Positions 28,282-38,564 of a stretch of DNA of 64,000 bases are shown here, one piece after another. The DNA is from Lachnospiraceae bacterium. Its GTDB lineage: Bacteria > Bacillota > Clostridia > Lachnospirales > Lachnospiraceae. Where the stretch lies: contig JAFQLS010000002.1 of assembly GCA_017396555.1 (NCBI GenBank), positions 32,379 through 96,378 on the forward strand. Direction: 5' to 3'. Numbering within the stretch: position 1 is the stretch's first letter; every line of letters begins with the position of its first letter. The notes under the pieces are model-generated. The model saw only the letters and a list, made by a program, of their open reading frames with translations. It had not been told where the DNA came from and searched no databases. The position numbers and the translations under genes were made by a program.

Positions 28282-29088
28282 ATGCTTTCAGATTTTCATT
28301 TACATAGTCATTATTCAGCCGACAGTGAGACATTACCAGAGGATGTTATCGAAACTGCTATCAAATTAGGTATGAAATGCATTTGTTTTACAGAACATAA
28401 CGACTTTGAATTTCCAAAAAATCACGATAATTTTGACTTTACACTTGATACCAAAGCATATTTTAACGAATTAAATACATTAAAGGAAAAATATAGTAGC
28501 CGTATTGATGTAAGAATCGGCTTAGAAGCAGGGCTAGAAATCTGCTTTGAAGACAGAATTAACAACTTAATTAATAACAATTCCTTTGATTTTGTAATCG
28601 GTTCTTCACATTTAATAAATAGATTAGACCCTTATTACCCTGAATTTTTTGAAAATCGCACCGAAAAGGAGTGTTTCGAGGAATATTTTATAAACATTCT
28701 TGATAATGTAAAGACATTTGACAACTTTGATGTATATGGTCATCTTGACTACATAGTAAGATACCCGGATACAAAGGATAAATACTACTCATACTCTGCT
28801 TTCGGTGATATTATTGATGAAATTCTAAGAACTCTTATATACAAAGGAAAGGGAATAGAAGTAAATTCCGGCGGACTTCGATGCGGACTAACATTTCCTA
28901 ACCCACATCCTGATATTATTAAAAGATACAAGGAGCTTGGTGGTGAAATATTAACCATAGGCTCAGATGCACATACAACCGAATATATCGGAAAATATTT
29001 TGACAGGATTGAAGACATAATAAAAGCCTGCGGTTTTGAATACTATACCATATTCAAAAATCGCAAGCCTGAATTTATTAAGCTTTAA
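28282..29088 (+). CDS. PHP domain histidinol-phosphatase (HisJ-like)
   Basis: 268 aa from ATG 28282, seven nt after AAAGGAGG; the frame is open further upstream but those codons lie in the promoter. PHP metal-binding motifs are intact: DFHLHSHYSADS, FTEHNDFEF, GLEAGLE, DFVIGSSHL, YGHLDYIVRY and GSDAHTTE. HisJ-type enzymes remove phosphate from histidinol phosphate; other PHP phosphatases have different substrates and no his genes are near, so the substrate is tentative. The 3' end overlaps the convergent Cache gene by 11 nt. Confidence 0.85.
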   Translation: MLSDFHLHSHYSADSETLPEDVIETAIKLGMKCICFTEHNDFEFPKNHDNFDFTLDTKAYFNELNTLKEKYSSRIDVRIGLEAGLEICFEDRINNLINNNSFDFVIGSSHLINRLDPYYPEFFENRTEKECFEEYFINILDNVKTFDNFDVYGHLDYIVRYPDTKDKYYSYSAFGDIIDEILRTLIYKGKGIEVNSGGLRCGLTFPNPHPDIIKRYKELGGEILTIGSDAHTTEYIGKYFDRIEDIIKACGFEYYTIFKNRKPEFIKL

Positions 29089-30043
29089 TTTGTTTTTTAT
29101 GTTCATAAATGCTAATAGCAATTATACTAATCAAGAAAACAACAACTCCTGAAGTAATGAGAACATTCAAGATACTATTGGCAGAAATTATTTTATTCGC
29201 CTGAGGATCAACTGCATTTTCAGAAACAATCGTCATTAGGCACCAATCGCTGTTTTCAATCTTTGAATAGCAGATAAATCGTTTATGTTTACCGGATTTT
29301 ACGCTGGTCACACCCGATTTGCCCTTTTTTATCTTCTCAACCATTTTAGCTATGGTTTTCTCTGATTTTTTACCTGCATTCTTAGTTAAAGACTCAAACA
29401 TATTAGGAGTTTCATCAGTAGCCTCTTTTCTAGTTATCATAGAACCATCTCTCTGAATAACAAACGTAGAGCCTTTCTTATTAAATGCACCATTTTCAAT
29501 CAAATCGTTAAACATTGTAATATTATAAGCACATTGAAGTGTTGCAACCACTTCATCATTTTCCCTTATTGGAATCGCAAATCTGATATATTCCCCATCT
29601 TTCTCCTGATAGATATCAGACATACGTCTTTCACCTTCCATAGCAAGCTTAAAATATTCATCATCAACATAATCAGAATCAACCTTAACATCTCCCACAA
29701 CCCTTCCGTCGGGATATGCTACAAAAGAATAACTGCTCTGTTCATTTGTTCCCAAAACTCTTACCAGATTATTTACAGTTTCCTCATTTTCAAGTCCAAC
29801 ACTTTCAATACAATCTCCAATAGTCTCCAGAACGCTAAATTTTTCTTCAATCTTAAGCTGAATCTTACTATTGTTTTCCTGCATAAGATCCTCTAAATAT
29901 GTATCAACATAATTTTCTTTTATATTAAATATTTTCGTCCTATAATTTATAATACAAAGCATTGTATAAACAACAAGTATTACAAACAATACAATTCTAA
30001 GAGTATTGAATGTTTTTAATTTTTCAATGTATTTTTTCATCAT
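29078..30043 (-). CDS. Cache (PDC-type) sensor membrane protein without effector domain
   Basis: 321 aa. Membrane helix at ~15-32, an extracytoplasmic region of ~250 residues with the Cache/PDC pattern (SSYSFVAYPDGRVVGD, RRMSDIYQEKDGEYIRFAIPI, GSTFVIQRDGSMI, CYSKIENSDWCLMTIV), and a second membrane helix at ~287-310 with a short basic tail. It has no HAMP, kinase, GGDEF or methyl-accepting domain. It starts 14 nt after the GGDEF-EAL stop, so it is probably a separate sensor subunit for that protein. Confidence 0.8.
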   Translation of the reverse strand: MMKKYIEKLKTFNTLRIVLFVILVVYTMLCIINYRTKIFNIKENYVDTYLEDLMQENNSKIQLKIEEKFSVLETIGDCIESVGLENEETVNNLVRVLGTNEQSSYSFVAYPDGRVVGDVKVDSDYVDDEYFKLAMEGERRMSDIYQEKDGEYIRFAIPIRENDEVVATLQCAYNITMFNDLIENGAFNKKGSTFVIQRDGSMITRKEATDETPNMFESLTKNAGKKSEKTIAKMVEKIKKGKSGVTSVKSGKHKRFICYSKIENSDWCLMTIVSENAVDPQANKIISANSILNVLITSGVVVFLISIIAISIYEHKKQIKA

Positions 30044-30057
30044 TAAGTTACCTTTCG

Positions 30058-31488
30058 TTAAGAATAATACTTATGCTCAAAATCATGAACCGGCAAAGGC
30101 TTTGAATAGTAATATCCCTGAATCTTATCGCATTCCGTTTCAGCTAAAAATTCCAACTGTTCTCTATTCTCAACACCTTCTGTTATAACTGTCATATTAA
30201 GTTCCTTTGCCATCTTAATAATATTCTTAATAACAATTCGTCCTCTATCATCAACTGAAGTACCCTGAATAAAGTCTTTATCAATTTTAAGTACATCAAC
30301 CGGTAAAATATTCAACATATTGAGCGACGAATATCCCGAACCAAAATCATCCATTGCAATCTTAAATCCTAATTGATGTAATTTATCAATAATATCTATA
30401 ACATTTTCCTTATCTTCCACGAATGTACTTTCTGTTATTTCAAGTTCTATAAGATGTGGCGGAATGTTATAGGCAGTTACGATATCCGCTATCTCATTAA
30501 CTAAATCACCATTAGTAAAATGAATAGGAGATACATTTACAGATATCGTAATTGGCTCTTTTTCTTCGTCTATCCATTTTCTTAACAATTTACAAATTTC
30601 TTCCCAAATATAAGAATCCAACTTAAGAATAAATTTATTTCTCTCAAATAAATCAATAAATTCGCCGGGGCTGACAACCTGATTATTACTAGTAGGATCA
30701 TTCCATCTTACCAAAGCTTCAGCCGAAGCAATTTTACCTGTTCTAGTTGAATACTGTGGCTGTAAATAAGGTACAAATTCACCTGCTTCAAGAGCTGCAT
30801 GCATACTATTTTCAATGCTTTTCTCTCTAATAAGCTTGTCTCTTATTTTTTTATCAAAAAATGCGTAATAATAAACCGAACTTCCTTTAATTGACTGTTT
30901 TGCAAGATTAGCTCTATCAGACATAATATCAATCTGAATCTCATCTTCAATCTTATATATACCAAAATAAGCATTAAGCTTAAATGTTACAGAACAATTC
31001 TTAACAGCCTTATTAAATTCGGTAACTCTCTCAATAAGCTGTTCATCAGATTCATATTCAACAAAAAGACAAAAAACATCCGCATATACTCTTGAAGCAA
31101 TTTCTCCTGAATTAAGCAATGCTTTGATATCAGTTGCAATCGCTCTCAAAATTCTATTACCGCCTGATGTTCCATATACGTCATTTACAGTTTTGAATTT
31201 ATCTATATCAAAATGAATCAACGCATATTTCTTGCCTTGATTCTTAGTCAATTTAACCTTTAATTCACTTTTAAAACGTTCCCAGTTGATTAATCCTGTT
31301 ATCCCGTCAATATCTGTAGCCATATGAATATATGCTTTGTATTTTCTATATGAAAACAATATTACAGATGCCGTAAACAGTAATAAAACAATAACTATTC
31401 TTAAGATAAAGTACGGATGCTCAACAAGAAAAAATCCCAAATCCGTCTTTAAATCTGGTAAAACATTTGGAATATTATTACTAGACAT
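30058..31488 (-). CDS. GGDEF-EAL protein; degenerate GGDEF, intact EAL c-di-GMP phosphodiesterase
   Basis: 476 aa from ATG 31488, nine nt after GGAGG. One membrane helix (~30-50), a GGDEF domain (~60-215) whose signature is SRVYADVFCLF instead of GGDEF, and an EAL domain (~230-470). The EAL catalytic set is complete: EALVRW, NVSPIHF, EITES, MDDFGSGYSSL, KIDKDF, TEGVEN and QGYYYSKPL. It should hydrolyse c-di-GMP; the GGDEF domain is likely only regulatory. It is co-transcribed with the stand-alone Cache protein. Confidence 0.9.
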   Translation of the reverse strand: MSSNNIPNVLPDLKTDLGFFLVEHPYFILRIVIVLLLFTASVILFSYRKYKAYIHMATDIDGITGLINWERFKSELKVKLTKNQGKKYALIHFDIDKFKTVNDVYGTSGGNRILRAIATDIKALLNSGEIASRVYADVFCLFVEYESDEQLIERVTEFNKAVKNCSVTFKLNAYFGIYKIEDEIQIDIMSDRANLAKQSIKGSSVYYYAFFDKKIRDKLIREKSIENSMHAALEAGEFVPYLQPQYSTRTGKIASAEALVRWNDPTSNNQVVSPGEFIDLFERNKFILKLDSYIWEEICKLLRKWIDEEKEPITISVNVSPIHFTNGDLVNEIADIVTAYNIPPHLIELEITESTFVEDKENVIDIIDKLHQLGFKIAMDDFGSGYSSLNMLNILPVDVLKIDKDFIQGTSVDDRGRIVIKNIIKMAKELNMTVITEGVENREQLEFLAETECDKIQGYYYSKPLPVHDFEHKYYS

Positions 31489-31565
31489 ATCTGTCATCCT
31501 CCAATGAATACCCCTCTATTTTAATCACATAACATCTAGTTAATTCTACCACAATTTATATATAT

Positions 31566-32645
31566 TTACAAGACAATTGTTCCCCCACCCATAACATAAT
31601 CTCCATCGTATAATACTAATGATTGTCCCGGTGTAACAGCTCTTTGCGGCTCATCAAATACACATTCTATTTTATCATCGTTAATCCTCTTCACAGTACA
31701 CATAGCACCCTTGTGTGCATATCTTATTTTGCCTAATGCCCTTACTTCATTAGCAAAATTCTCTATAGACATAGCATTTATCTTATTCGCATATACCTTT
31801 GTTGTAAATATATCTTCATTTTCTCCTATAACAACTTCATTTGTATCAGTTCTTAACTCAGTAACAAATACAGGGTGTCCCATAGCAAGATTCAATCCCT
31901 TTCTCTGCCCCACCGTATAATTAATAAGACCTTTATGCTTCCCAAGAACATTACCTTCCTTATCAACAAAATTTCCGGGAATAGCAGTTGATTTAGTCAA
32001 TCTTTCAATAAATCCAACATAATCTCCATCCGGTATAAAACAAATATCCTGACTGTCTGGCTTATTAGCAATTTTTAAGTTAATTTTTTCTGCAATCTCT
32101 CTTATTTCCTCCTTTGTGTATCCACCTACCGGCATAAGAGTCTTTGAGAGTTGTTCCTGCGTAAGATTATATAGCACATAAGTCTGATCCTTTGTCGCTG
32201 TTGCAGATGTCTTTATAGAATATCTTCCATTTGGAAGCCTGTCTATTCTTGCATAATGACCTGTTGCTATATAATCTGCTCCCAGCTCTTTTGCTTTATT
32301 TAACAGTGCCTCCCACTTAATCCATCTGTTACAGTGCACACAAGGATTAGGGGTTCTGGCATTTTGATACTCATTAACAAAATACTCCATTACCTTTTCC
32401 TTAAATTCATCTCTAAAACTCACAATATGAAATGGAATGTCCAGTATTTTTGCAACTCTTCTCGCATCCTCAATTGCATTCTGACCGCCACAGCCACCAT
32501 CTTTATGAACAATATACTCATCATTTTCATGGAACATTTGCATGGTTACACCTATAACATCATAGCCTTGTTCCTTTAATAAATAAGCTGCTACCGAAGA
32601 ATCAACTCCGCCAGACATACCAACTACTACCTTTTTATTTTTCAT
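31566..32645 (-). CDS. mnmA: tRNA-specific 2-thiouridylase MnmA
   Basis: 359 aa with the ATG at 32645; a TTG three codons upstream is an alternative. The PP-loop VGMSGGVDSSVAAY, the first catalytic Cys in NPCVHCNRW and the second in SQDICFIPDGDY are intact. It makes 2-thiouridine at U34 of Lys, Glu and Gln tRNAs. It follows the histidine phosphatase gene by 18 nt. Confidence 0.96.
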   Translation of the reverse strand: MKNKKVVVGMSGGVDSSVAAYLLKEQGYDVIGVTMQMFHENDEYIVHKDGGCGGQNAIEDARRVAKILDIPFHIVSFRDEFKEKVMEYFVNEYQNARTPNPCVHCNRWIKWEALLNKAKELGADYIATGHYARIDRLPNGRYSIKTSATATKDQTYVLYNLTQEQLSKTLMPVGGYTKEEIREIAEKINLKIANKPDSQDICFIPDGDYVGFIERLTKSTAIPGNFVDKEGNVLGKHKGLINYTVGQRKGLNLAMGHPVFVTELRTDTNEVVIGENEDIFTTKVYANKINAMSIENFANEVRALGKIRYAHKGAMCTVKRINDDKIECVFDEPQRAVTPGQSLVLYDGDYVMGGGTIVL

Positions 32646-32663
32646 ATCATTCAAACCTTTCAG

Positions 32664-33281
32664 TTAATCTTCCGAAACATAATTTCTATCCGCCTGATTA
32701 CATTCCTTTATTATGCTGTATTTTCCTTCTTTGTATTCAACTACAGTTATCGAACAATTTGCAACGTTAGACTTCCAAATATCCTTAATCTCCAATCCTT
32801 TAACCAGCATAATCACACCATGTATAAGTGCTCCGTGCGAAACCACCAAAATATTAGTATCCGGTAAATCCTTATATTTTTCTTCTATATCCCTCAAAAA
32901 ATCCTTTGTCCTATCAAGCATTTCCTCGTAGCTTTCAGCATTATTAACCGGAACATATTTCTCCGGATTATAGAAAAAATCAACCATAGTCTGATTATCC
33001 CTTGATACGACATTACCTTCCATATCTCCAAATGAAATCTCAACAATTCTTTTGTCCAAAATAATCTCATCTTCTTTAAGACCTGAAGCAATCATAGCTG
33101 TTTCCTTCGCCCTTTGCAAAGGACTTGTATAGACAGCCTCAAAGCTTATACCTTCAATTTCTTCTCTTGCCTTCATAGCCTGAAGCCTGCCGTCATCATT
33201 AAGCGGGTTATCAATTCTTCCCTGTAAAATCTTGTTTTTATTTCCGTTTGTTTCTCCATGCCTTAAAAAATACATCTTCAT
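32664..33281 (-). CDS. Histidine phosphatase family protein (phosphoglycerate mutase-like)
   Basis: 205 aa from ATG 33281. Catalytic FLRHGETNGN near the start, TSPLQRAKETA (~53), and the second His in VVSHGALIHG (~150). These dPGM-like phosphatases act on varied phospho-metabolites (CobC/GpmB type); the substrate cannot be told. It is upstream of mnmA on the same strand and divergent from the SpoVB-like gene. Confidence 0.88.
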   Translation of the reverse strand: MKMYFLRHGETNGNKNKILQGRIDNPLNDDGRLQAMKAREEIEGISFEAVYTSPLQRAKETAMIASGLKEDEIILDKRIVEISFGDMEGNVVSRDNQTMVDFFYNPEKYVPVNNAESYEEMLDRTKDFLRDIEEKYKDLPDTNILVVSHGALIHGVIMLVKGLEIKDIWKSNVANCSITVVEYKEGKYSIIKECNQADRNYVSED

Positions 33282-33394
33282 CAATTATCGCCATCCTTTA
33301 TGCACTATATTATCACAAAGAAGATAAAATATCCACCTATTCATAATCATACAAATTCTGAATATATTTATAAAAACATATTTTCGGTGAAATA

Positions 33395-34879
33395 ATGAAC
33401 AAAAAGAATCCATTAATTATAGGAACACTGATACTTACTGCAACCGGCTTTTTAAACAAAATAATCGGTTTTTTCTTTAGAATATTTCTATCAAGGACAA
33501 TAGGTGCAGAAGGAATGGGTATATACCAAATGGTATTTCCGCTATTTGCCTTCTTCCATTCTATTTCCTGTGCAGGTATAGAAATAGCTATTTCGAAATA
33601 TGTTGCAGAGGAAAAGAAAAAAGAGGCAAAATTCTCGGTGCTTGCCTGTGGCTGTATTATTTCTATATCATTAGCATCAGTTTGTGCCCTATGTATGTTT
33701 TATTTTTCAAACGAATTTGCCACTTATGTATTAAACGAAACAAAAACTGCTCCTCTTTTACAGGCATTATCTTATGCCTTAATTTTTAGTGTGATTCATT
33801 CATGTATAAGCGGATATTATATAGGTCAAAAGAAAACTCTTATTCCCGGAATCAGTAGTCTTATTGAACAAATTGTTCGAACAATAACTGTATATACCAT
33901 TATAAACGTTTTAACCGAACAACAAATGACTATATCACCAATTGTAGCAATATATGGTACAATTGCCGGCGAAATTGCTTCTTCACTATTCACATTTTCG
34001 TCACTTCGTTTATCAAGAATACATTTATTCAAAAAACATTCTATTACATATTTCAGGAAAATAATAAAAATGGCTATGCCAATAACATTCAACAGTGCTA
34101 TGATGACTTCTTTATTAAGTGTCGAAGCAATACTTATTCCATTTTGTCTTAAGCAATATGGGCATAGTGGTTCTGAATCCCTTATGGTATATGGAATTTT
34201 AACAGGCATGGCAATTCCATTAGTTATGTTTCCTGCTTCATTTATAACATCAATGTCTATGCTGGTGCTTCCTACTATATCAGAAGCATCTAATGAGCAT
34301 AAAAACAAAAAAATAACAGATTTTATAGAAAAAATTCTTTCCTTTTGCCTTATATCAGGAATTTTTTCAACATTCATATTTATAAGCTACGGAAACACTG
34401 CCGGCTATATTATATTCAAAATCAGGGATGTAAGCACTTTTATTACCATTTTAGCATGGCTCTGCCCTTTTATATACCTTTCTATAAATTTCAAGAGTAT
34501 CATAAACGGATTAGGCGACAGCAAAATTACATTTATTCACAATATCATAACAATAAGTATAAAGATTTTATTCACAATAATCTTTGTGCCTTTAGTTGGA
34601 ATAAAAGGATATTTATGGGGGCTGTTAGCCTCACAAATATTACTGTGTTTACTTCATTACAGATATTTGTTCAAAAAGTTCACAATCAACTTAAATCCTA
34701 TAAAAAATATCGTTATGCCTGTGATTTTTAGTATAATATCGTTTGCAATAAGCAAACCATTCTATATATTTACAGCAAAAATGACAGGACACTTATCGTA
34801 TCCTGCCATAATAATTCCTTGTTTCGTATGCTTTATCGCATATTTACTTATATGCAAATTATTTCTTTACAACAACTGA
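33395..34879 (+). CDS. SpoVB/MurJ-like polysaccharide flippase
   Basis: 494 aa, GGTGAAATA before ATG. About 13-14 membrane helices, starting TLILTATGFLNKIIGFFFRIFLSRTIGAEGMGIYQMVFP, the hallmark of the stage V sporulation protein B / MVF family. It flips lipid-linked cell-wall or spore-cortex precursors. The 3' end overlaps the convergent CotH gene by 21 nt. SpoVB could suggest a spore-forming lineage, but close homologues occur in non-sporulating Clostridia. Confidence 0.85.
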   Translation: MNKKNPLIIGTLILTATGFLNKIIGFFFRIFLSRTIGAEGMGIYQMVFPLFAFFHSISCAGIEIAISKYVAEEKKKEAKFSVLACGCIISISLASVCALCMFYFSNEFATYVLNETKTAPLLQALSYALIFSVIHSCISGYYIGQKKTLIPGISSLIEQIVRTITVYTIINVLTEQQMTISPIVAIYGTIAGEIASSLFTFSSLRLSRIHLFKKHSITYFRKIIKMAMPITFNSAMMTSLLSVEAILIPFCLKQYGHSGSESLMVYGILTGMAIPLVMFPASFITSMSMLVLPTISEASNEHKNKKITDFIEKILSFCLISGIFSTFIFISYGNTAGYIIFKIRDVSTFITILAWLCPFIYLSINFKSIINGLGDSKITFIHNIITISIKILFTIIFVPLVGIKGYLWGLLASQILLCLLHYRYLFKKFTINLNPIKNIVMPVIFSIISFAISKPFYIFTAKMTGHLSYPAIIIPCFVCFIAYLLICKLFLYNN

Positions 34880-37510
34880 TTTTGCTTTGCTTGCATTTCC
34901 ATAGAACTTAGTACCTGATTTGGTCTTGTAGTAAGCTCTAACCTTAACATAATACCTCTTACCAGCCTTAAGACCTTTTATTTTTCTTGTCACCGTCTTA
35001 TTTTTCTTAATGTTTATCTTAGTAGACTTTTTAAAGTTCTTTTTGGTAGAGTATATAATCTGGTAGCCTGTTGCCTTTGCATCACGTTTCCATTTCACCA
35101 CCATAGACTTCTTTGCATTAGATTTAACACTTGTCAGACTAGCCTTCTTAGGATAAACATTAATAGTTACTTTTTTAGTAGCCTGCTGATATTTATCAGT
35201 TTCCTTTGCTTTGATAGTAATCGTAACCTTACCATAGCCTTTTAACATTACAGTTCCTGTTGATGTTACTGTAGCTATTTTCTTATTTGATGACTTAAAT
35301 ATAAGTGTTGTTTTTGCACTTGCTTTTATTTTAAATGACTTACTTCCAAAATATTTTTTGTATGTAGTCTTTTTAACACTAATCTTCTGCTTAGCTTTAA
35401 CTACTTCTCCGGTTTTAGTAACTTCAACCTTGATTCTTCTTGACGCAGATGCATATCTAGCTGTCTCATTTGCTGTTACAACAATATATGCTGTTCCTAT
35501 TCCAACAATATCAAATTCCTTATTAGTAGCATCATACTTAAGAACCTTTGTATTGCTTGAAGAATATGAAACCTTACTGCTTCCGGTTGTTGTTACTCCA
35601 AGTGAAGATACCTTTATTGGCGAAGCGCCAAGCTTTTTAACAAGACTTGTAACTCCAAGCTTAACCGACGAAGGATATTTGATTGTAATCTCTTTAGTTG
35701 CAGAATCAAATCCTATTACATATTTACCAGCAGGAAGACAAATATTACCATCATTATCCGTAGTAAACTCAATAGCATTATTCTCTGCTACATTTTCTTC
35801 ACCATACCATGCGTTTGCAGTATTATCAAAAACCTTAAACGATTCTGTTTGGGATAATGTAAGTGTAAACTTAGCCTTACCATCGTAGGCCTTCATATTA
35901 TAGGCATCTTCCACATTCCAGTTATTAAATGTTCCTCTTATATAGAATGGTGTCTTAATTGCAATTGAAATTTCTGCATACTCATCTACATTTGCCAAAT
36001 ATCCCTTAAAGCTAGACATTTTTGTTGTTATGTATTTCTTAAAGGAGTAATTACCCGTATTCGAAGCCACAGATGTCTCATTATCAAATTTAAAATTATA
36101 ATCACCTGTATTATCAAAGTTCTTAGATGGCTTTGTATCTGATGAATAATTGCTTTTTGCTATATTAAAATATTTATCAAAATTAGATGTAGTAAGCCAC
36201 TTATTTGCAGCAACCTTTTCTAACACCTCTGCATATTCATTTACATAATATCCACCTGCATCTACGGTATAAATAAATACCGGGTTCTTCTGGTCTTCAT
36301 TAGCACCAAGAGCCCTATCACTAAACGGATTATCTGTAGAACAGCCATCACCTGTAGGATCCCACTGTGCTCTCATACCAAGACATCTGTCAAAATCATA
36401 AGGAATAAATATTGCTTTTCCTGAATCTTTCAGAAAATATACATAATAGTTATTATAATTATTTCTAATGTCATCAGGATTACCCATAAAATATGAAACA
36501 GCAGCAAACTTAAGGAATTCATCCATATCAATGATTTCTGCCACTTCTTCCTTAGTAAGAATTCCGCTATTTAACTTAGTTATCATATTTTTAAGCGATG
36601 AATGATCAGTCTTTTTCTTATTAGTCTTAATATCATAAGCATAAAACTCAACATTATCTTCATCTTCTTTACCAATCGAATCTATACTTGTAAAGCTTCC
36701 GTTTTGATTTCCGGCCCAGCCAACCTTATATAAATCTCCACCCTGCTCTGCTTCAGGCAAATATTTATTAAGAAAAATCTCGTCAATCGGCTCATAAATT
36801 GTATATACACCTGTATGTACTCCACCCCAATCAATACTTGCAAGATTTGTATGTGGCGCTAATACACCATTTGCTCTGTATGTCTCATAAGCATAATATT
36901 CCTTAATGTATGAAGTATCATCACATCTGTTCCATTTCATATCAATTTTCTCTAATGTTGCAAATGTACGATCTTTTCTGGCATCTCTTCCGTCGTCATT
37001 TCCGTCCCATCTTGTAGCCCATGAATCACCATAATAATCTTCATCATCAAAGGTTTCCTGGAAATCAAGCTTAAGATGAACAAGATTATATATACCTTTA
37101 CTCGAATCATAAAACGAAGTTCTTGAAGTATTACCCTTCATTCTTACACCAACTTCATCCACATGATAGGTATATTTATCTGTGTCTGTTGTAATAGTAA
37201 CATCTAAATCTGCCATTCTGTAAATTGGAGACTTAGAACTCATTCCACTATACTTGTTGTAATCATCCTGCATCTTCTGAAGTTCAGCATTTGACATATC
37301 AATATTAATTTCAACCTTATTATTAATATCAAATAACTGAGTGTAAATCTGTTCCGGTGTGTACGGAAGCGTATCTGTGTCAATATTATATGTTCCCGTC
37401 TTAAGTGCAGCATAGGCCGTAATCTGTGCCGACTCATATACAGCCAATACTGACAAAGCCATAATAAGACTTAACATAAATGACATAAATTTTGTAAATC
37501 TGTTGCGCAT
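34859..37510 (-). CDS. Secreted CotH kinase family protein with Ig-like and Fn3 domains
   Basis: 883 aa, AAAGGAGG before ATG. Signal peptide (~1-34); CotH domain (~45-470) with VGVRMKGNTSR, MGNPDDIRNNYNNYY (~345) and PYDFDRCLG (~373), which hold the catalytic residues of CotH protein kinases; a carbohydrate-binding-like beta domain (~515-600, FYIRGTFNNWN); two Big_2-like modules (~615-775); and a C-terminal Fn3 (~785-875). In Bacillus CotH phosphorylates spore coat proteins. This longer secreted version is common in gut Clostridia and probably acts at the cell surface; its target is unknown. It ends with basic KSVVVKK, no LPxTG. Confidence 0.88.
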   Translation of the reverse strand: MRNRFTKFMSFMLSLIMALSVLAVYESAQITAYAALKTGTYNIDTDTLPYTPEQIYTQLFDINNKVEINIDMSNAELQKMQDDYNKYSGMSSKSPIYRMADLDVTITTDTDKYTYHVDEVGVRMKGNTSRTSFYDSSKGIYNLVHLKLDFQETFDDEDYYGDSWATRWDGNDDGRDARKDRTFATLEKIDMKWNRCDDTSYIKEYYAYETYRANGVLAPHTNLASIDWGGVHTGVYTIYEPIDEIFLNKYLPEAEQGGDLYKVGWAGNQNGSFTSIDSIGKEDEDNVEFYAYDIKTNKKKTDHSSLKNMITKLNSGILTKEEVAEIIDMDEFLKFAAVSYFMGNPDDIRNNYNNYYVYFLKDSGKAIFIPYDFDRCLGMRAQWDPTGDGCSTDNPFSDRALGANEDQKNPVFIYTVDAGGYYVNEYAEVLEKVAANKWLTTSNFDKYFNIAKSNYSSDTKPSKNFDNTGDYNFKFDNETSVASNTGNYSFKKYITTKMSSFKGYLANVDEYAEISIAIKTPFYIRGTFNNWNVEDAYNMKAYDGKAKFTLTLSQTESFKVFDNTANAWYGEENVAENNAIEFTTDNDGNICLPAGKYVIGFDSATKEITIKYPSSVKLGVTSLVKKLGASPIKVSSLGVTTTGSSKVSYSSSNTKVLKYDATNKEFDIVGIGTAYIVVTANETARYASASRRIKVEVTKTGEVVKAKQKISVKKTTYKKYFGSKSFKIKASAKTTLIFKSSNKKIATVTSTGTVMLKGYGKVTITIKAKETDKYQQATKKVTINVYPKKASLTSVKSNAKKSMVVKWKRDAKATGYQIIYSTKKNFKKSTKINIKKNKTVTRKIKGLKAGKRYYVKVRAYYKTKSGTKFYGNASKAKSVVVKK

Positions 37511-37586
37511 AATGTCCTCCTTTATATTTTACAATTTTATAGTTATCCAAATCTTAGCATATTTATGGTTTGAAATCAAATAAAAA

Positions 37587-38276
37587 TTACCTATATTTTT
37601 GATACATTTTATAAGAATATACCATACTTAATATAGTATCTAACACCAAGATTCCTAACATAACAAATGTAGATAATATCCCACCAATTATCAAGGATTC
37701 TAATATCGTTAGTACTCCACTTAGCATCAATAAAACACCACCCATTCGATTACTTGTAGCCCAAGTCCTATCATTATGCATCGACCATACGGTTCTAACA
37801 CCTACAATGGAATTTTTCTTTGCTTTTGGAAGTATATTTCCAAGTACGATGAACATTATACCCATACATACATTAGTAACAACACTAAAATCAACTGCTG
37901 ATGCTGTAAATTCACCTTTACTTGCAACAAATGCAGAATATAAAATAAAGTATTGCATTACTCCAAACATAATTGCCATACTGTCAGCAACATAATAAAG
38001 CATTTTTGCATTATTTTCACTTTCCTTAACTTCCTTGTCATTAGTCGACTTCTTCTGCTTGTTTTCAAAATATTTTATAAAGCACAACCAGAATAATGTC
38101 ATAATCACTATAATCCCCGGAAGAACAAAACTTTCATACTTTGAACCCCATCTGTCAATATTCCCAGCCGCATCATAATGTGCCGGAATCTTATCTGGCA
38201 TAAACCGAAGTACTATTGCAGTTGTAATAAGCGGTAAAACTGTAAGTACTGTTAAAACCTTATTTTTCATCTTCAT
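37587..38276 (-). CDS. SdpI family membrane protein (DUF1648 + SdpI)
   Basis: 229 aa from ATG 38276, eight nt after GGAGG. An N-terminal DUF1648 segment (MPDKIPAHYDAAGNIDRWGSK) and C-terminal SdpI domain (NSIVGVRTVWSMHNDRTWATSNRMGG) lie among six membrane helices. In B. subtilis SdpI protects against the SdpC killing peptide and signals to SdpR. No sdpABC genes are present here, so it is an orphan immunity-type pair. It overlaps the sdpR stop by 17 nt. Confidence 0.85.
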   Translation of the reverse strand: MKMKNKVLTVLTVLPLITTAIVLRFMPDKIPAHYDAAGNIDRWGSKYESFVLPGIIVIMTLFWLCFIKYFENKQKKSTNDKEVKESENNAKMLYYVADSMAIMFGVMQYFILYSAFVASKGEFTASAVDFSVVTNVCMGIMFIVLGNILPKAKKNSIVGVRTVWSMHNDRTWATSNRMGGVLLMLSGVLTILESLIIGGILSTFVMLGILVLDTILSMVYSYKMYQKYR

Positions 38277-38541
38277 CTCTTTTTCCTCCAAACTGTTTCA
38301 TCCAAATAACCATTTCATCAAACACCGTTGTATTAAGTTCATAGTAGATATGATTCTTTTGCTTATATTCCATAACCACATCTGCCTTTTTAAGCATTTT
38401 CAAATGATACGAAAGTGCTGCCGGAGTAATATTAAGTCTTTCTGCAATCTCACCGGCATTCATTCTACCTTCTCTAAGCATTGTGAGAATTTCACGCCTT
38501 TGTTCATCTGATAATACTTTGAATATCTCAGCCATTCCCAC
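38260..38541 (-). CDS. SdpR-like ArsR family autorepressor
   Basis: 93 aa from a GTG start seven nt after AGGTGG. A winged helix of ArsR type: FKVLSDEQRREILTML, MNAGEIAERLNITPAALSYHLKMLKKADVV, and the C-terminal TTVFDEMVIWMKQFGG typical of SdpR. It has no cysteine metal site. It is coupled to the SdpI gene. Matching palindromes lie in its promoter region. Confidence 0.88.
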   Translation of the reverse strand: MGMAEIFKVLSDEQRREILTMLREGRMNAGEIAERLNITPAALSYHLKMLKKADVVMEYKQKNHIYYELNTTVFDEMVIWMKQFGGKRDEDEK

Positions 38542-38564
38542 TGTTTAACCACCTCTTCTTTTAT

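Noticed and set aside
30058-31488. Diguanylate cyclase activity of the GGDEF domain
   Set aside because: The signature motif is YADVF rather than GGDEF, so the catalytic residues are missing.
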